The position numbers and the translations under genes are program-made. The notes beneath the pieces are model-generated. The model was given only the letters and a program-made list of their open reading frames with translations. It was not told the origin of the DNA and did not search any database. From assembly GCA_033239525.1 (NCBI GenBank), contig BSYO01000036.1, forward strand, positions 10,624,126 through 10,688,125: a stretch of 64,000 bases of DNA, written 5' to 3'. Shown here in pieces: positions 9,007 through 21,602 of the stretch. Source of the stretch: Nepenthes gracilis. Its lineage: Eukaryota; Streptophyta; Magnoliopsida; Caryophyllales; Nepenthaceae. Positions within the stretch are counted from its first letter, which is position 1. The number at the start of each line of letters is the position of its first letter.

Positions 9007-11532
9007 TGTAAGTTACCGATTTTCACGTTACGGTCATTAGGAGTAATTAAAGTCATATAAGTGGATTGAGAGAAGTTAGATCGAAAGGCTAGAAGATCCA
9101 GAATTGGTGGATTTGGCAGCTTGCATTATAATCTCGAAGTATTAATTCATAAATAGAATTTAGATTTTGATTTATGATAATCGCGATATATTAAATTAAT
9201 ATAATCAAAGTCAGGCTTTTGGTATGCAGGAAAATATATTTTGGAGGTAAAACCTGGCAGCCGCCGATTTTGGGGGCGCGGCACCAGCCCGAGATATTTA
9301 AATTGCGAGGGTTTCATTTTTGGCTAGATTTCAGCCACAACGCACTAGAAGAGAGAGATAGGGAGGAAGAAGAGAGAGAAGGGAGAATCCAAGGTTGTGG
9401 GGCTTGATTCCAAGCTAGAGCCAATTAGAAAAGATATAGATCGAGTTGAGGTAAGTACACTCATACTCTCATCTTTTATTTTCTTACACTTTTATTCTAT
9501 TTTTTTCGGGTATTATTATTCGATACCCCGAATAAATTTATATATTGTAATACCCATAACCTAAGTATAAAAATATATCAATTTCATATCCAAATATCGA
9601 GATTTGAGTGGTTTTTCGCAATCCAAAACCCTAACCTATGCCCAGACCTGTTTTATCATTTATTTTGGATTTTATGCATGATTTGGCTTTATGTAATTGT
9701 TACCCATGACTTGAATATACAAATATATGAATTTCATACTCGATTTCATAGTTTTGACCGATTTTTTGACATGAAACCCCAAACCTGTGCCCCGGACATT
9801 TGCACTAATTAAATTGAGATTTATGTATAAATTGACTTTAGGATACCATTATCCGCACCATGAATATGTTAATGTATCAATTGGGTGTCGGAATTGGTAG
9901 TTTTGTAGGGTTTTATACTTACAGGAACCCGAACTCACGCCCCCTTTGGGCCTTTTTTGAATTAACCGTAATTTATGTATGATCTTAGTTTCAGTAATTA
10001 TATAGCATGCTTTTGGGATGGTATTTGATACTCGAATGCTCTAAAGTTGCGTTCGGCGACTTACGATGGTAAGACCTCCTTATTCCAAGTTTTACAATCA
10101 TTTATGCATATATTACGAAAAGGTTAATTGAATATGTTCTGAAAACCATGTCATGAACCATTTATCATGAGTTATCGATCGGAAGCTTTAAGAATTCTGT
10201 CTAACATAATATAAAAAGGAGTTCCTAAATTATATAAGCTCCAAAGGAAAATTATGCATGGAATCAAGAATATATGAGGACTTCAACTCACAAGAATTAT
10301 GGAAGTCTGTATCGAAATATGTCTATGGAAAGAAATTTGATAACGGAGGAAATTTTATAATTAAGTGATAGACTATGAACAAATTAACTTATAAAACGGT
10401 CCCCAGCAGAGTTGGAACAGAGGATTTTGTACTTAAGAACATAATTCCCTAATGAAATGAGGAACTAAGAAACTTGGGCTAAGGACTATGGATAATAAAC
10501 TTTGACATAGCAAAATATTATAGTAGAAACTCAAAGGGTTACATTGGCCATGTTTTACAGCGGGTGATATTCTTTGGCATGTCTTAGTATATTATTATAG
10601 AAGGTCGTCTTTTTTGGAATCGCTTGTGGTTAGATCGCCGCGGCTGATGGACCTCGTCTATAGGGATTGTATGTAGATGACCCACTTCTGGGTCTTGTAT
10701 AAGAGAAGATGGCTTTGGATTGTATAGGAGCAAATACAATGTAAATTACGACCGACCGTTCCATTGTCAGTAAGGCCTACTAACCTTAGCCCTCAATCGA
10801 AATAAGTTTTTGACATAAATTGATAACTAATAAAAGAAAAAGGAAATGAACTAAAGGAAATTGGAAACAAATCATGAAAGCATTTCTTTCGAATCATGAT
10901 TCATAGCCTCATATGCATCTCTATTCTTTATTTATGCATTATTATACTTTGAACATGAAATTATGCATGTTCTTTAATATATATGTGTGTGTGTTTGTGT
11001 GTGCCTTACTAAACTTTAGCTCACCCTTGTTAATTTCCTCCATCTAGATGAACATGAATTGCACTCATTGAGACAGGGTAAAGGTTTGAGTCAGCCAGGC
11101 GTTGAAGACAATTGAAGTTTGGACTTAGTTGTGTAGTATTGAGCTTTCTGATAGAATATTTTGTACTTTGGTAGAGTTTATATATGGTTGTATAAAAATG
11201 ATAATCAGATAGCATGATCCGCTGTGTATGGCTGTATTTGTATATACTTTCGCAAGTTACTATGGTTTGTTTCATATACCTAGTAGAATCTCTCTGTGTC
11301 CAGAAACATAATGTTGGAGCTACGGAATGATTGTAGTGGTTTTAGGATCCTGTGTAGGATTTTTGTGTTTTCGGGATGTTGGAGTTTGATGTTGATTTTT
11401 TTTTTATAGTTTGGATATGTTGAGGCAGTATAATTGTTGTACATGATATTTTACAGGTTTTGTATTTTGGCAGACATCCATATTGTAGCCAGAATTCTAT
11501 CGGATTTTCGGTTGAAAATATGGTATGTCACA
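9007..11532 (+). mobile_element. Solo gypsy LTR B (2526 bp) nested in LTR A
   Basis: Starts TGTAAGTTACC and ends GGTATGTCACA. It is flanked by ATAGC (9002-9006) and ATAAC (11533-11537), a 4-of-5 target duplication. On both sides the sequence is LTR A, so B landed in A. It holds three internal repeats of about 145-150 bp (9565-10015), a telobox near 9628, and a GT-rich run at 10983-11003. No internal element domain is present, so it is a solo LTR. Confidence 0.78.
9565..10015 (+). repeat. Three ~145-150 bp tandem repeats inside LTR B
   Basis: Each unit begins with an AAATATATCAATTTCATA-like block, has a CCTAACC/CCCAAACC/CCGAACTC segment with a following GCCC, and ends with an ATTTATGTATAAATTGGCTTTA-like block (18-20 bp shared). 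LTRs A and D carry two comparable units. Confidence 0.65.
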
Positions 11533-12537
11533 ATAACCATTGGCATGCCATTGGTATTATAGTAGAGATTCAAGGATTATCTTAGTCGCGTATTATAGTA
11601 GGAAATACTCTTAGTAAATCTTAGGATATTACTGTGAGAGAACAAGGACTACCTCTTTGCCCCGAAGGACATGGGGGCATATGTTTATGGCCCATCTATA
11701 GGTATGAGATGTAGATGGCCCGCTTCTGAGTCGATAATAGGAGCTTACGCCTTTAGGTCATGTAGATGACATGACCCTTTTTTTATTCTCTCGCACCTTT
11801 AATTAGTAATGTTTATTGGCCCTGGTCTAAAATATAAGTAATCATGCATAATTTACATCCCAAAGAGAGGAAAAAAAAAACGTGAATAGTTAATTGTGTT
11901 CTAAAAGTATATTCGATCGCGTCTTACACTTACGCATCCTCGTTATACTCGTATATCCATCTTCTACTTTATTTTACTTATATTACTTTCCGTCTTGATT
12001 TTATTGCACTTGTTGAGCTTCGGCTTACCCTTACTTCTCATTATCTCCAAATTAGTACAGGTTCGTTATACCCAATAGAACAGCGCAGAGATTAGAAGTG
12101 GTCTAAGCTCTGGATTTGGAAGACCATATCAAAAACTTTTAATTTGTAACTTTATTTATGCCATCGGGATTTGTATATATTTATATATTTTTTTGAAAAT
12201 CTTAATGTTTATTATACGTATAACTGATGATTAAATAGTTTAGTTTTCGCTGTGTTGGATTTATTTATACTTTCGTAGGTTATTGTGGTTGTATTAGGTT
12301 CCTAATAGCATCTCTCTTTGGCCAATATTATGTTTAGATACACAGCGTTAGAGCCACAAATTGTATGTGGCTATTGGATCCTATATGGTTTTGTATATTG
12401 CTGATTGTATAATGTCAGATCTTGAAATTATTGGATATATTTTTTTATACAGAAAATTGTACAGGTTTTTATATTGATGGATATATATTATAGACGAAAC
12501 TCTATTGAATTTTTGACAGAAAATACGGTCCGTCACA
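11533..12537 (+). mobile_element. Gypsy LTR A, part 2
   Basis: Resumes LTR A after solo LTR B and matches LTR D from about 15110 to 16131, ending ATACGGTCCGTCACA at 12537. The next bases form a primer-binding site, so A acts as the 5' LTR of a plus-strand element. Confidence 0.75.
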
Positions 12538-12538
12538 G

Positions 12539-12550
12539 TTGGTATTAGAA
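12539..12550 (+). other. Primer-binding site after LTR A
   Basis: TTGGTATTAGA directly after the LTR end CGTCACA, one base away from the usual TGGTATCAGA of initiator Met tRNA priming. Confidence 0.65.
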
Positions 12551-13592
12551 AAAAAAGATGCCTTAGGTTTAATTTGAATCATACGCGGAAGCTTATGATA
12601 GATTAAGATTGATCAAATAAGTAGACGTAGGTGTAGGACAATCAAGTTAGATTGAATAATTCTAGTTATCCCGATTGGCTAACTTAGACTTGAACTAAGT
12701 TAGAATTAGAGAATAAGTTTGGTTGTCCAGTTTATGTGTCCTAGTTAGTCTCCTAAGAGCAAGCTAACTTGAATTGTTCCTATTTCGGAAAGAGTGTTAG
12801 CATTGCCTCCAAGTCGAGGGTTTGTTCTTGGTGATGGTTGATCGCGAGGTCAAGAAGTGAAGTCGTAGGGAGGCACCTTGAGGTTTAAATTTGATGGTGT
12901 CGATTGGGTGCTTAAATTGATCAGTATTGATTCGAGGCCTAGGTTAATTAATTTTGGTTTAAGGTTTAGGTTTGATCGACTCTAGGTTTAGGTCCTCCGG
13001 CTAATAATTTGCTAAGAAAGAATGCTTGATTGATGTATTAAGTATGATGGATAAGGTGAGATTGATGGCTTGAGGTTAGAATAACTTGAAGTTAATTTCT
13101 GAGGTTAACAAATCCTAGGATGTCAATTTATAATCAATTTGGAGATACTTAAGTGTCTAAATTTTGGGTAACTCAGTTCCTATAAGGGTTGAGATGTAGA
13201 TCCTGAGAATTAAGATGATGTTATGGTCATCCAAAGCTCGTGAGAAATTAAGGTAATATTACACCATGTAGGATAGGAGGTGAAGTCGACCTCGAGTGGT
13301 TGATGTGAAAAAAGATCATGGATCTCGAAGATAAAGAGATATCATTAGATATATTCATGGATAATTTATGAATGAATGTCTGGTTGAGATTTTTTGGAGT
13401 ATACTTCAAGTATGGATAGTTCGATCACAGGATTAGGGATTGCCCTTATTCTATGGGTCGAATAGTAAAGGAGCTCAATACCTTGAATCGAGGTTTCGCA
13501 GTGATGGAACAAAGTATAGAATAGTCGTCCATCGTAGTGGGAGATAAGGTTCCCGTGTAAGGTGCTGATTTTCAAGATATGGTTAATATGGA
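12551..13592 (+). mobile_element. Short internal region between LTRs A and D, non-coding
   Basis: About 1.05 kb with no frame above 70 codons and no retrotransposon motif I could recognise in any frame. It is rich in TTGAGG/TTAGGTT words. If A and D belong together, the element has lost its genes or was of a non-autonomous, large-LTR type. Confidence 0.45.
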
Positions 13593-16131
13593 TGGTGAGA
13601 TTTCAGATTTTAAAATATAATAATTGGGAGATAATTAAATTAAAATAGGTAAATTAAGGTTAAACGGTATGAGAAGAACCGGATTTAAGGGTCGAAGACC
13701 TGGAATTGATGAAATCAGGAACCAGCGTTATAAACCGTAAAATGTTAATCTGTGAATATGATTTCAAATTTTAAATTATGATAATCTTAATTTATTAAAC
13801 TAATATAATCAAAATTAGAGTTCAAGGATGTGAAATGTCGGGTTAGAAGGGTCGAAACGGGTCTAGAATAGCGATAGCACGAAACTAGTTTGCTGCAAGC
13901 TTGACGCAGGCCTGACCTGCGCCTGCCGTGGGCTTGAGAGAATGGCGAGGGCCAATTCTAGTGTGGGGGCGCCTGCTGCACGCCACAGACTGCGCTCGAG
14001 TGCCGGTCCGCATAGAAGCCACGTTTGGGCTTTTATAACCGTTGGGCACTCGATTTTGAGGAGGAGGAGAACAGAGCGTTCGGGTAGAGAGAGAGAGAGG
14101 GAGACGAGAGAGAGATAGGAGCAAACGATGCCCCACGAGACAGATTCCGACTTTGAGCTAGTTAGATAAATCATAGAGTGGGTCGAGGCAAGTGCATCTA
14201 TACCCTTTTTTCCGTTTTTTTTTAATTTTTGTTCCATCCCTTTCGGGTATTATTGTCCCGACATCCAACCCATACATGTATATAAAATACCCATAATTTA
14301 ATTAGGTATATATGTGAATTACATGTCCAAATTCATAAAAATTGGCCGATTTTCGTATTCAAACCCTAACCCCTCGCCTGGGTAGTTTTAGGCCCTGATT
14401 TTTGAAACTTTTGCATAAATTAGGACTAGAATATCATTGTCCATATCTTATATAAGTTATTTTATTGATTGGATACTCGATTTGGTGAATTTATGTGGAT
14501 TTTTATTTATGAAACTTTAGACTCATGCCCGGATCTCGTTTAGGCATCTATTTCGAAATTTATACATAAATTGGTTTGAGATTATGATTACCCATGTCGT
14601 ATACTTGGTAAATTACCCATTGGATGCCCAAAATTTTGAGCCCAGTTATGCACAATGTGCATTGTTCATGTATACTGTTCACCTGAGGTTAAAAATGAAA
14701 TTACATATTTCCATCGTATTTAATTGTTATATAAGCTATGCCTTATTGTGCATGTGTAATTGAAAGCTCCAGAAAAATATGTTTGTGATCCATTGTGGAG
14801 GAAAAAGAGTCTGAATCCCTCTTATGTGATAATTGCTAATCGGTGGTAAGAATTTTCAATCTTTTCCATGAATTGTGATATCCATGGATATAAATTGAAT
14901 CATCAAAGACTTGAGTCTAAATGAAAGATATGAATCATATATGTATTCGGAGGGAAATTCACAATGTGCGATATGATCGAATTGTTCTCTCGGATGGAGA
15001 TATTGTGAATAAAATATGGTGGTTCTTCCCTCAAACGTATAAGAAATGAAACAAGGACCACGGATTTGTATTCATAGGGTAGTATTCTCTGACTTGCCAT
15101 TTACATAATGGTAGAAACCAAAGGATTACCCTAACCGCATATCTTGGCTACTTATAAGAGTGGGTGATATTCATAGCACGCCTTATGATACTATTGTAGA
15201 AGAATGATGACTGCCTCTGGACCATGGGAGGTTAGGGTAGCATTTTATTGGCCCTGTATGATTGGGTAATAGGCATACTACTATGTCACATTGTGTTTGG
15301 CCTATTCTAGGCAATTTTATTAGATGTTGAGTACATCGTTTGGCCTTTATCATGAGGGGCATCATGATCCTTCATCGTTCTTCTGCACCTTTAGCTAGCA
15401 AGGCTTATTGGCCTTGATCCACAAAATGAGTAATTATGTATAATTTACATCCCAAAGAAAAGAAGGATAAAATATGATAAGTCAATCATATTCCAAAGAC
15501 ACACTCGATCATGTTTTATGTTTATGCATTCTCATTATACTCATGTATCTCTCTTTTGCTTTATTTTACATATATCGTTATTGTCGTGAGAATATTACAC
15601 TTGTTGAGCTGTTAGCTCACTATTACTTCTCCTTGTCTCCAATTTAGTATAAGTTTGATATATCCGATGGGACAATGTAGAGATTTGTAGTGGTCTAGGC
15701 TTGGATATGAAAGATCACGTCGAAAACTTAGAACTTATAGTTTTATTTATGTCATGGAAAACTATATATATGTATATTTCTTTTGGGAATGTTAATGTAT
15801 ATTGTACATATAAGTTATGATTAGATAGTGTAGTTTTCGTTGTGTTCAATTCATTTATACTTTCTCAGGTTATTATAGTTTGTTACAAGTTTCTAGTGGC
15901 ATCTCTCTTTGGCTAATGTTGTGTTTAGATACATAGCGTTGGAGTCGCGAGTTATATGTGGCAATTAGATCTTGTGTAGTTTTGTATATTGTTGATTGTA
16001 TGATGTCAGCGTTGAGATTATTGAATGTATTATATTTTGTACAGGAGATTGTATAGGTTTTTATATTAGCGGATATCCTATTACGAATGGAATTCTACTC
16101 GATTTTCTGCAGAAAAATACGGTCCGTCACA
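13593..16131 (+). mobile_element. Gypsy LTR D (about 2.54 kb)
   Basis: Ends ATACGGTCCGTCACA at 16131. The start near 13593 is set by similarity to the starts of LTRs B and K and may be off by some bases; a second start-like block at 13752 hints at a small internal duplication. It contains a CTCGAG site near 13996, an AG-rich leader (14085-14130), a telobox at 14360, two internal repeats (14280-14640) and a TTTGGC/TTGGCC-rich right half. No target duplication was found. Confidence 0.65.
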
Positions 16132-17688
16132 TCCCAGCTCTTAATTATTCAATATAAGTGTTACTTTGGGATTTGAAATCTAATGTTTTATTGGTGCTTC
16201 ATAAGCTTATTCGTTTATCCGATGATCGTAGGCCTTACACCAGTTGCATTAAGGTCTACAATATATTTTTGGGTCTGTAGATATGATTGATTGGACTGAT
16301 TTATTTACACTGTGGTGTTAAGGCTTGATATGATTTTAAGGATGATTTGGTCAGCGAGATGCCATGCTAGTATGAGTTATGATGGTAAGGGTATGACACC
16401 TTGTAATTAGGTGAAAAAGTTTGAATGTAAGGCATCGTTGTTTGGATGGTGATGTAATTAGTAGTGTTTCGCCTGCAAATCATTTGATTAGGATTTTTGC
16501 AAAGTTTAGTTAGCATGTAAGACCACACTTGGGAGTCGTTTTGTGATCGCTAAGGTGTTTGGGTAGTGTAAGTGTTTGAGGATATTTCCTCGAGAAAAAT
16601 GATTAGCCCAAATTATTTTATGATCATTAAATGGAGGTTGCTGTGGAGGGTGTGCCAGGATTGGCAACAATTTTGGGGACCCTGCATAGAACTGACGAGG
16701 TATTGGCTGGGTGTCTTGCCGTGAGGTATTTCAGTACTTATGGGATGGGCAAGATGAACTGACAAGGTTATTTGGGGGCAACTAAAGACTTGGTTGCTCA
16801 GGAGACAGATGGTTTGATAAGCCAACGCATTGGGAAAATAAATAAGTGGCTCATTTGATCTATTAGAAGGGCTTGATATTTCCTAAGGGTGATCTATATC
16901 CGTAGTGCTGCCAGTTGTGAATAATCGAGAATTATGCTTATGGTAACTTTCAGAATTGAGATATAGCCATTATGAGTTCTGATAATGCTATTTGGATTTT
17001 GTGGGTTCATTGGCATTTTCATGGGATTTATGAATTGGACCTTTCGGTCATACTTAGATCATTTTTGTGATGGCCTCATTGATGAATTCTTAGAATCACT
17101 AGGATGTTTTAACCCTATTTGAGGATTGTACCATAGATTGTGAAAGATCGTTAGCCGTGTGCTCAATTATGAAAGGGATATAAGTTAGGAAAAGTGTTAT
17201 GTTGGGCATGTGATTTCTTCGATAGCAGGAATGCGATTCCTTAGAGTTTGGAGTTATGGCTTATTTAGGAAATATTGATTGATGTTTCGAGCGCGTGTGG
17301 CTTTCTTGGGTTTAACTGAACCCGGAAGGGCAATCCGATAAGTATTTCTCGATGACGGTAGTACCATGAGATGTTTGGCTTGAGACGACCAGTATTCATT
17401 GAAATGGGTCATGTAAGGGTAGTCTTCAAGGAATTAAGGATTAGTTGTCGACCTTAATGTTTGGGTTGACCCCTGATGGGTCTAGTAAGTTATAGTAGAG
17501 CGTGATCCTTTTGAGGAAACTCTAGGATTGTATTCATCGTGACTTGTATGGGTGGTTGTCTTTAGTTAAGAGGGTGGAAAGCCTATGATCAGAATTACCT
17601 CACCCATAGTTTGGAGTTAACCATTGAGGTCCTTACTTTGAGAATTTATAGATGTTGCCTATAGAGATAGTTATTATCAAACGATCCT
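16132..17688 (+). pseudogene. Decayed gypsy internal region with RNase H remnant
   Basis: Mostly unreadable, but 17580-17680 translates as KAYDQNYLTHSLELTIEVL, then TLRIYRCCL. This is the RNase H block that in gypsy elements reads [26 protein letters not shown]. Upstream frames are broken. The fragment stops where LTR E begins, so it was truncated by that insertion. Confidence 0.6.
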
Positions 17689-18150
17689 TGTGACGGACTG
17701 TATTTTTTTGTCAAAAATTCGGTAGAGTTCCGTGTGTAATACGGACATTCGTCAATATAAAACTTGTACAATCTTCTATACAAAACAAAATACATCCAAT
17801 AAACTCCACATCCGACATCATATAATCAACAGCACACGAGATCACACAGGATCCAATTGCCATATATAAATCATGGCTCCAACGCTGTATATTTAAATAC
17901 AACATTGGCCAAAGAGAGATGTCACTAGGTACCTATTATAAACCACAATAATGTATGAAAGTATAAATAAATCCAATTATAACGAAATCTAAACTATTAG
18001 ATTGTCAACCTCATGTACAATATGCATTAATGAGTCCAATTAAAATATAAGTATATACAATTCCCATGACATAAATAAAACTACAATTTCTATGTCTTCG
18101 ACATAATCTTCCAAATCCAAGTTTAGTCCACTTCCAATCTCTACATTTTG
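17689..18150 (-). mobile_element. Gypsy LTR E, truncated
   Basis: The plus strand starts TGTGACGGACTGTATTTT, the mirror image of the right ends of LTRs A and D, and follows their sequence in reverse as far as CCAAATCCAAG and CTCTACATTTTG. It stops at about 18150, where a different repeat begins. Confidence 0.7.
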
Positions 18151-18480
18151 TTTATTATAGTTTGTATATATTTAGAACTATTGTATTAGTTGAATTTGCA
18201 TATGTTTTATATCATGATGGTTTGAATTTTGTTGACACTTTTTCTTGTGAATTAATTTAGGTTGAGTAAGTTTCCTTATTATTATTTGGAGATTTAACAT
18301 GATTAGTTCGTTTACGTCTAATATCCATTGTGTTTTGTAATATTTATACTGTATTGGTCTTTGAGTTTGTTATATCTGACTCAACTTTAGGATATGATGT
18401 AGATTTTAATTATTTAAGGATTATTACATTAATTCATTTATTATTATTATTTATTATTTGCTCGTATTGAGAATTTGAAA
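18151..18480 (+). mobile_element. LTR J-family fragment
   Basis: Matches by eye the 60425-60620 segment and, in reverse, 44540-44830 (for example ATTATAG..TGTATATATTTAGAA..ATTGTATTAGTTGAA). It is followed by a primer-binding site, as expected for the right end of an LTR. Confidence 0.55.
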
Positions 18481-18484
18481 AAAA

Positions 18485-18494
18485 TGGTATCAGA
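18485..18494 (+). other. Primer-binding site (initiator Met tRNA type)
   Basis: TGGTATCAGA, a perfect 10-bp match to the common priming sequence, just after the J-family LTR fragment. The internal region that should follow is missing. Confidence 0.6.
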
Positions 18495-18534
18495 AGAAGT
18501 CATAATGAAAGTATTTTATATAATTTTAAAGTAT

Positions 18535-19100
18535 TATAAAAAAAAAAGTCTTAAATTTTACAAATTCAAACAAATAACAATCTATGTGAAATAATTACTT
18601 GGGGAACTAAATCCATAAAATTATGGGTCAATTGGATATCTTTCAATTTGTCAAGGTACAATTTAGCATAATAGAATTTTTTGGCAAATATAAAGTGTAG
18701 ACAACCTGACACATTTGGGTAAAAAAACAATTTAGTCTAATATATTTAATCCATTATGAATATATTTTTATTATTATAATTAAATATAAATATATTTATT
18801 ATTCTCATTAGAATTTTTAAAAAATATCAAGTTAATAATATTTACCGTCAATTATTTAGATTTTCATGGATGGGCCATTCATATGAGTGATTAGACACCG
18901 TTATTTTGTATTTTTCTTTATTTTTGACTTTGTATTCTTTTCACATCTTCTTGTTATGTGCTTTTTGGGGTTCGGTTCATTTTTTAGGGTTTAAGTTGTC
19001 ACTTTTTCTTTGAGTTGCTTTGTAGTGGACTCTATTTGTAATGTATTTTGATAACTAATACAAATTTGTACTTAACCAAAAACAGATTTGAATTCAAATC
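18535..19100 (-). pseudogene. Collapsed copy of Tork-type gag region
   Basis: Contains, in order, the same short blocks as 22280-23280 (AAGTCTTAAATTTT, ATCTTTCAATTTGTCAAG, TGACACATTTGGGTAAA, TTTTCATGGATGGGCCATT, TTTAAGTTGTCACTTTTTCTTT) but without most of the DNA between them. It is therefore a heavily deleted relative of that region, lying to the left of its own LTR. Confidence 0.55.
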
Positions 19101-19652
19101 ATGTATAAGTCAGTATATATCATGAGCCAAATGTAGTACTGTTACACTGCCTTCACTGCCCTCAATTTCAAAGAAATAATAATAAAAATCAAATCTAATC
19201 TAATGGCAATGAAAAATGAGATTTGGTGTTGGCTTTGTCGGCCGAAAATGGGGCGGCCTATCGATACAGGCACAAAGGAATCGAAGAGAAAGAAAGAAAG
19301 TAAGAATATTGACAACCGATATTTATGTGAAAAATGCTTATAAATCAATGGAAAAACCAAAGGACGTTAAGTCCGTAAAATTGCACTATGTATGAGATGG
19401 AGATTACAAAACAGAAAGGCAAAAATACTCACACGCACAGTTGGGCCTTCTTCCTTTTCTCTGTTTTCCTCTTACTCTGACACTCACACTCTGCCCTATT
19501 CTCTTCTGCTCACCACACTCACTTAGCCTCACCAGCCTACTTACACATATATGTATATATAGGAATATATAAAAGACTTAGCAGTAGCCAGACGACCACG
19601 TCTTGCTCCATGGTTGGTGCATGATTTTCAAGAAGCATGCATCAGCTCAGCA
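19101..19652 (-). mobile_element. Left LTR of Tork-type copia element
   Basis: From about 19240 to 19652 it matches 23360-23760 closely. The minus strand starts TGCTGAGCTGATGCATGC. The shared part includes CT-rich leader DNA and a TATATATA-rich stretch near 19550-19575. It has about 150 bp (19085-19235) that the right LTR lacks. The LTR boundary on the low-coordinate side is uncertain. Confidence 0.65.
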
Positions 19653-19719
19653 GCAGGTGGCGCACGCCTGCAATAGTAGAAGACAGATCTGTTGTCTTGA
19701 GTTTCTAAGGTTACCTAAA

Positions 19720-19985
19720 TAAGCAGGTCAACCTACTTCCTTTCAGACATAGCAGGTATTCTGTGTTACCTTAATAAGCCAATCAACCCTGTTGACCGTC
19801 CTTCCAATCAGATCGGTTAACATCCTGTTGACCGTTTTCATAGTTATCTTGAGAGTCCTTAGCCAAAATCGGTCAATTTGATCCTTTAGCCGGTCAACCA
19901 TATTGACCTCCATTGACCGTCCAACCGGTCAACAATGTTGACCATCCATCCGGTCAACTTCGTTGATCAAAACTTCTTTACGGGA
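19720..19985. repeat. Array of ten TTGACC/GGTCAA boxes (W-box type)
   Basis: Ten exact TTGACC or GGTCAA hexamers lie between 19726 and 19956, several as facing pairs (CCGGTCAAC ... GTTGACC), with extra near matches (GGTTAAC, TTGATC). Units such as CCGGTCAACAATGTTGACC repeat with a 24-35 bp period. TTGAC(C/T) is the binding core of plant WRKY factors. The array lies between the end of the Tork-type pol and the left LTR, so it belongs to the element or an insertion next to it. Confidence 0.8.
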
Positions 19986-19989
19986 GAGA

Positions 19990-20829
19990 TTTCTAACAAA
20001 TTTTCCCTTTCGACTGTGAGGAAGTTAACTCTGTTAGCCCGTCCATCTTGCAGCATGCATCATTCTTCCTTTTTGGTAGAATCTTTATCATCATGTCTGC
20101 CTCATTCTCTTCCGAGCTAACCTTGTCTAGTGACAGCAGTCCTTCCTCCAATACCTTTCGCACCCAATGATATCACATATCAATGTGCTTTGATCTGGAA
20201 TAGAATGAAGAGTTCTTACATAGATGAATGGCACTCTGGCTATCACAAAGTACCAGATATCTCTCCTGTTTAATGCCTAACTCTTGAACGAACTCCTTCA
20301 ACCACAGTATTTCCTTGCAGGCCTCAGTAACTGCGATGTATTCGGCTTCAGTTGTGGATAGAGTTACACACTTTTGTAGCTTGGACTGCTAAGAAACTGC
20401 ACCGCCTGTAAATTTTACTAAGTAACCCAATATGGATTTGCGTGTGTCAACATCTTCGGCCATATTCGCGTCTGAGTAACCCACCAACTGCAGTTTGTCA
20501 CTTCTAAGACACAAGCACCTCTTGGAAGTTCCCCGAATATATCTTATGATCCACTTCACCGTGGAATACTGCTCCTTTCCCGAATTGGACAGAAACCGGC
20601 TAACTGTCCCGACTATGTTTGGTCTGGTGCACACCAGGGCATACATCAAGCTTCCCACAGCTAATGAGTAGGGAACGCTTTTCATATATTTCTTCTCGTC
20701 ATCCGAAGTCGGACATTGACGAGTGCTTAGCCTGTAGTGGTTCACCAATGGAGTCCTCACGGGCTTTGATTTATCCATGTTGAATCGTTGGAGCACTTTC
20801 TCAAGGTAGTTCTCTTGAGACATCCACAA
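19990..20829 (-). pseudogene. Tork-type copia RNase H and RT C-terminus
   Basis: The minus frame reads VRTPLVNHYRLS, SVPYSLAVGSLMYALVCTRP, LQLVGYSDANMAEDVDTRKS and GYLVKFTGGAVS, then a stop where a Trp is usual (UGG to UAG). It continues after the stop as KLQKCVTLSTTEAEYIAV and KEFVQELGI. These are the Tork/Tnt1-lineage landmarks. Beyond the nonsense codon the frame is otherwise readable to about 20000. Confidence 0.88.
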
Positions 20830-21553
20830 TTTCCTTGCCTTTCGATCGCGTAAGATTCTGACTCCCAGAATCTACTTAGCCAATCCAAGGTCCTTCACGG
20901 CAAATGATGGCATTAATGAGTCCATTTAAAATATTTCGTCCACGTATAGGAGAAGGATAACAAAATCATCATCCGATTCTGTACAAACACGCAATGATCA
21001 CGAGTTGTCCGTCGGTACCCCTGACTTTGGTCATGACCGACTCGAATTTCTTATACCATTGCCTAGGAGCTTGTTTTAATCCGTACAGACTTTTCCTCAG
21101 ATGGCAAACAAGTTTCTCATTCCCTTTGGCTTTGAACCCCTCCGATTGTTTCATGTAGATCTCCTCTTTAAGCTCTCCATGGAGGAATGCAGTCCGGACA
21201 TCCATCTATTCTATCTCAAGATCCTAGGCAGCCAGGCCCAGTACTACCCGGACGGAGGATATTTTTATAATCGGAGCAAAGATCTCATCAAAATCAACCC
21301 CCTTTTGTTGGTGGAAGCTTTTTACTACCAACCGTGCCTTGTACTTTAGCATCTTGGTATTCTCGTCCGGTTTCAAACGAAAAATCCTTCTGTTCTTGAG
21401 GGCCTTCTTACCCTTTGGAAGTTTAACCAAGTCGAAGGTGTGATTCTCATTAAGAGAACTCATTTTCTCTTTCATAGCTTCCAGCCAATCCTCTTTGCGG
21501 TTGTCCTTCATTGCCTCTTCATAGTCCTCAGGCTCTCCGGCATCAATAAACAT
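20830..21553 (-). pseudogene. Tork-type copia reverse transcriptase
   Basis: Two open pieces: 21224-21553 (EAMKDNRKEDWLEAMKEKM, FDLVKLPKGKKALKNRRIF, KARLVVKSFHQQKGVDFDEIF) and 20969-21205 ([37 protein letters not shown]). The catalytic box reads YVDE instead of YVDD at about 20950, a loss of the second Asp. Frame breaks between pieces confirm inactivity. Confidence 0.88.
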
Positions 21554-21602
21554 GACATATTCATTTAGCGAATTTCCTTACGAATTATTTGGAGTGATTT
21601 AA

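Noticed and set aside
12539..12550. tRNA gene for initiator Met
   Set aside because: Only the 3' acceptor complement is present, next to an LTR end; it is a priming site.
16600..16830. Possible gag or pol domain in the plus strand of the decayed gypsy region
   Set aside because: Only the RNase H block near 17580-17680 could be recognised; the rest is too decayed to name.
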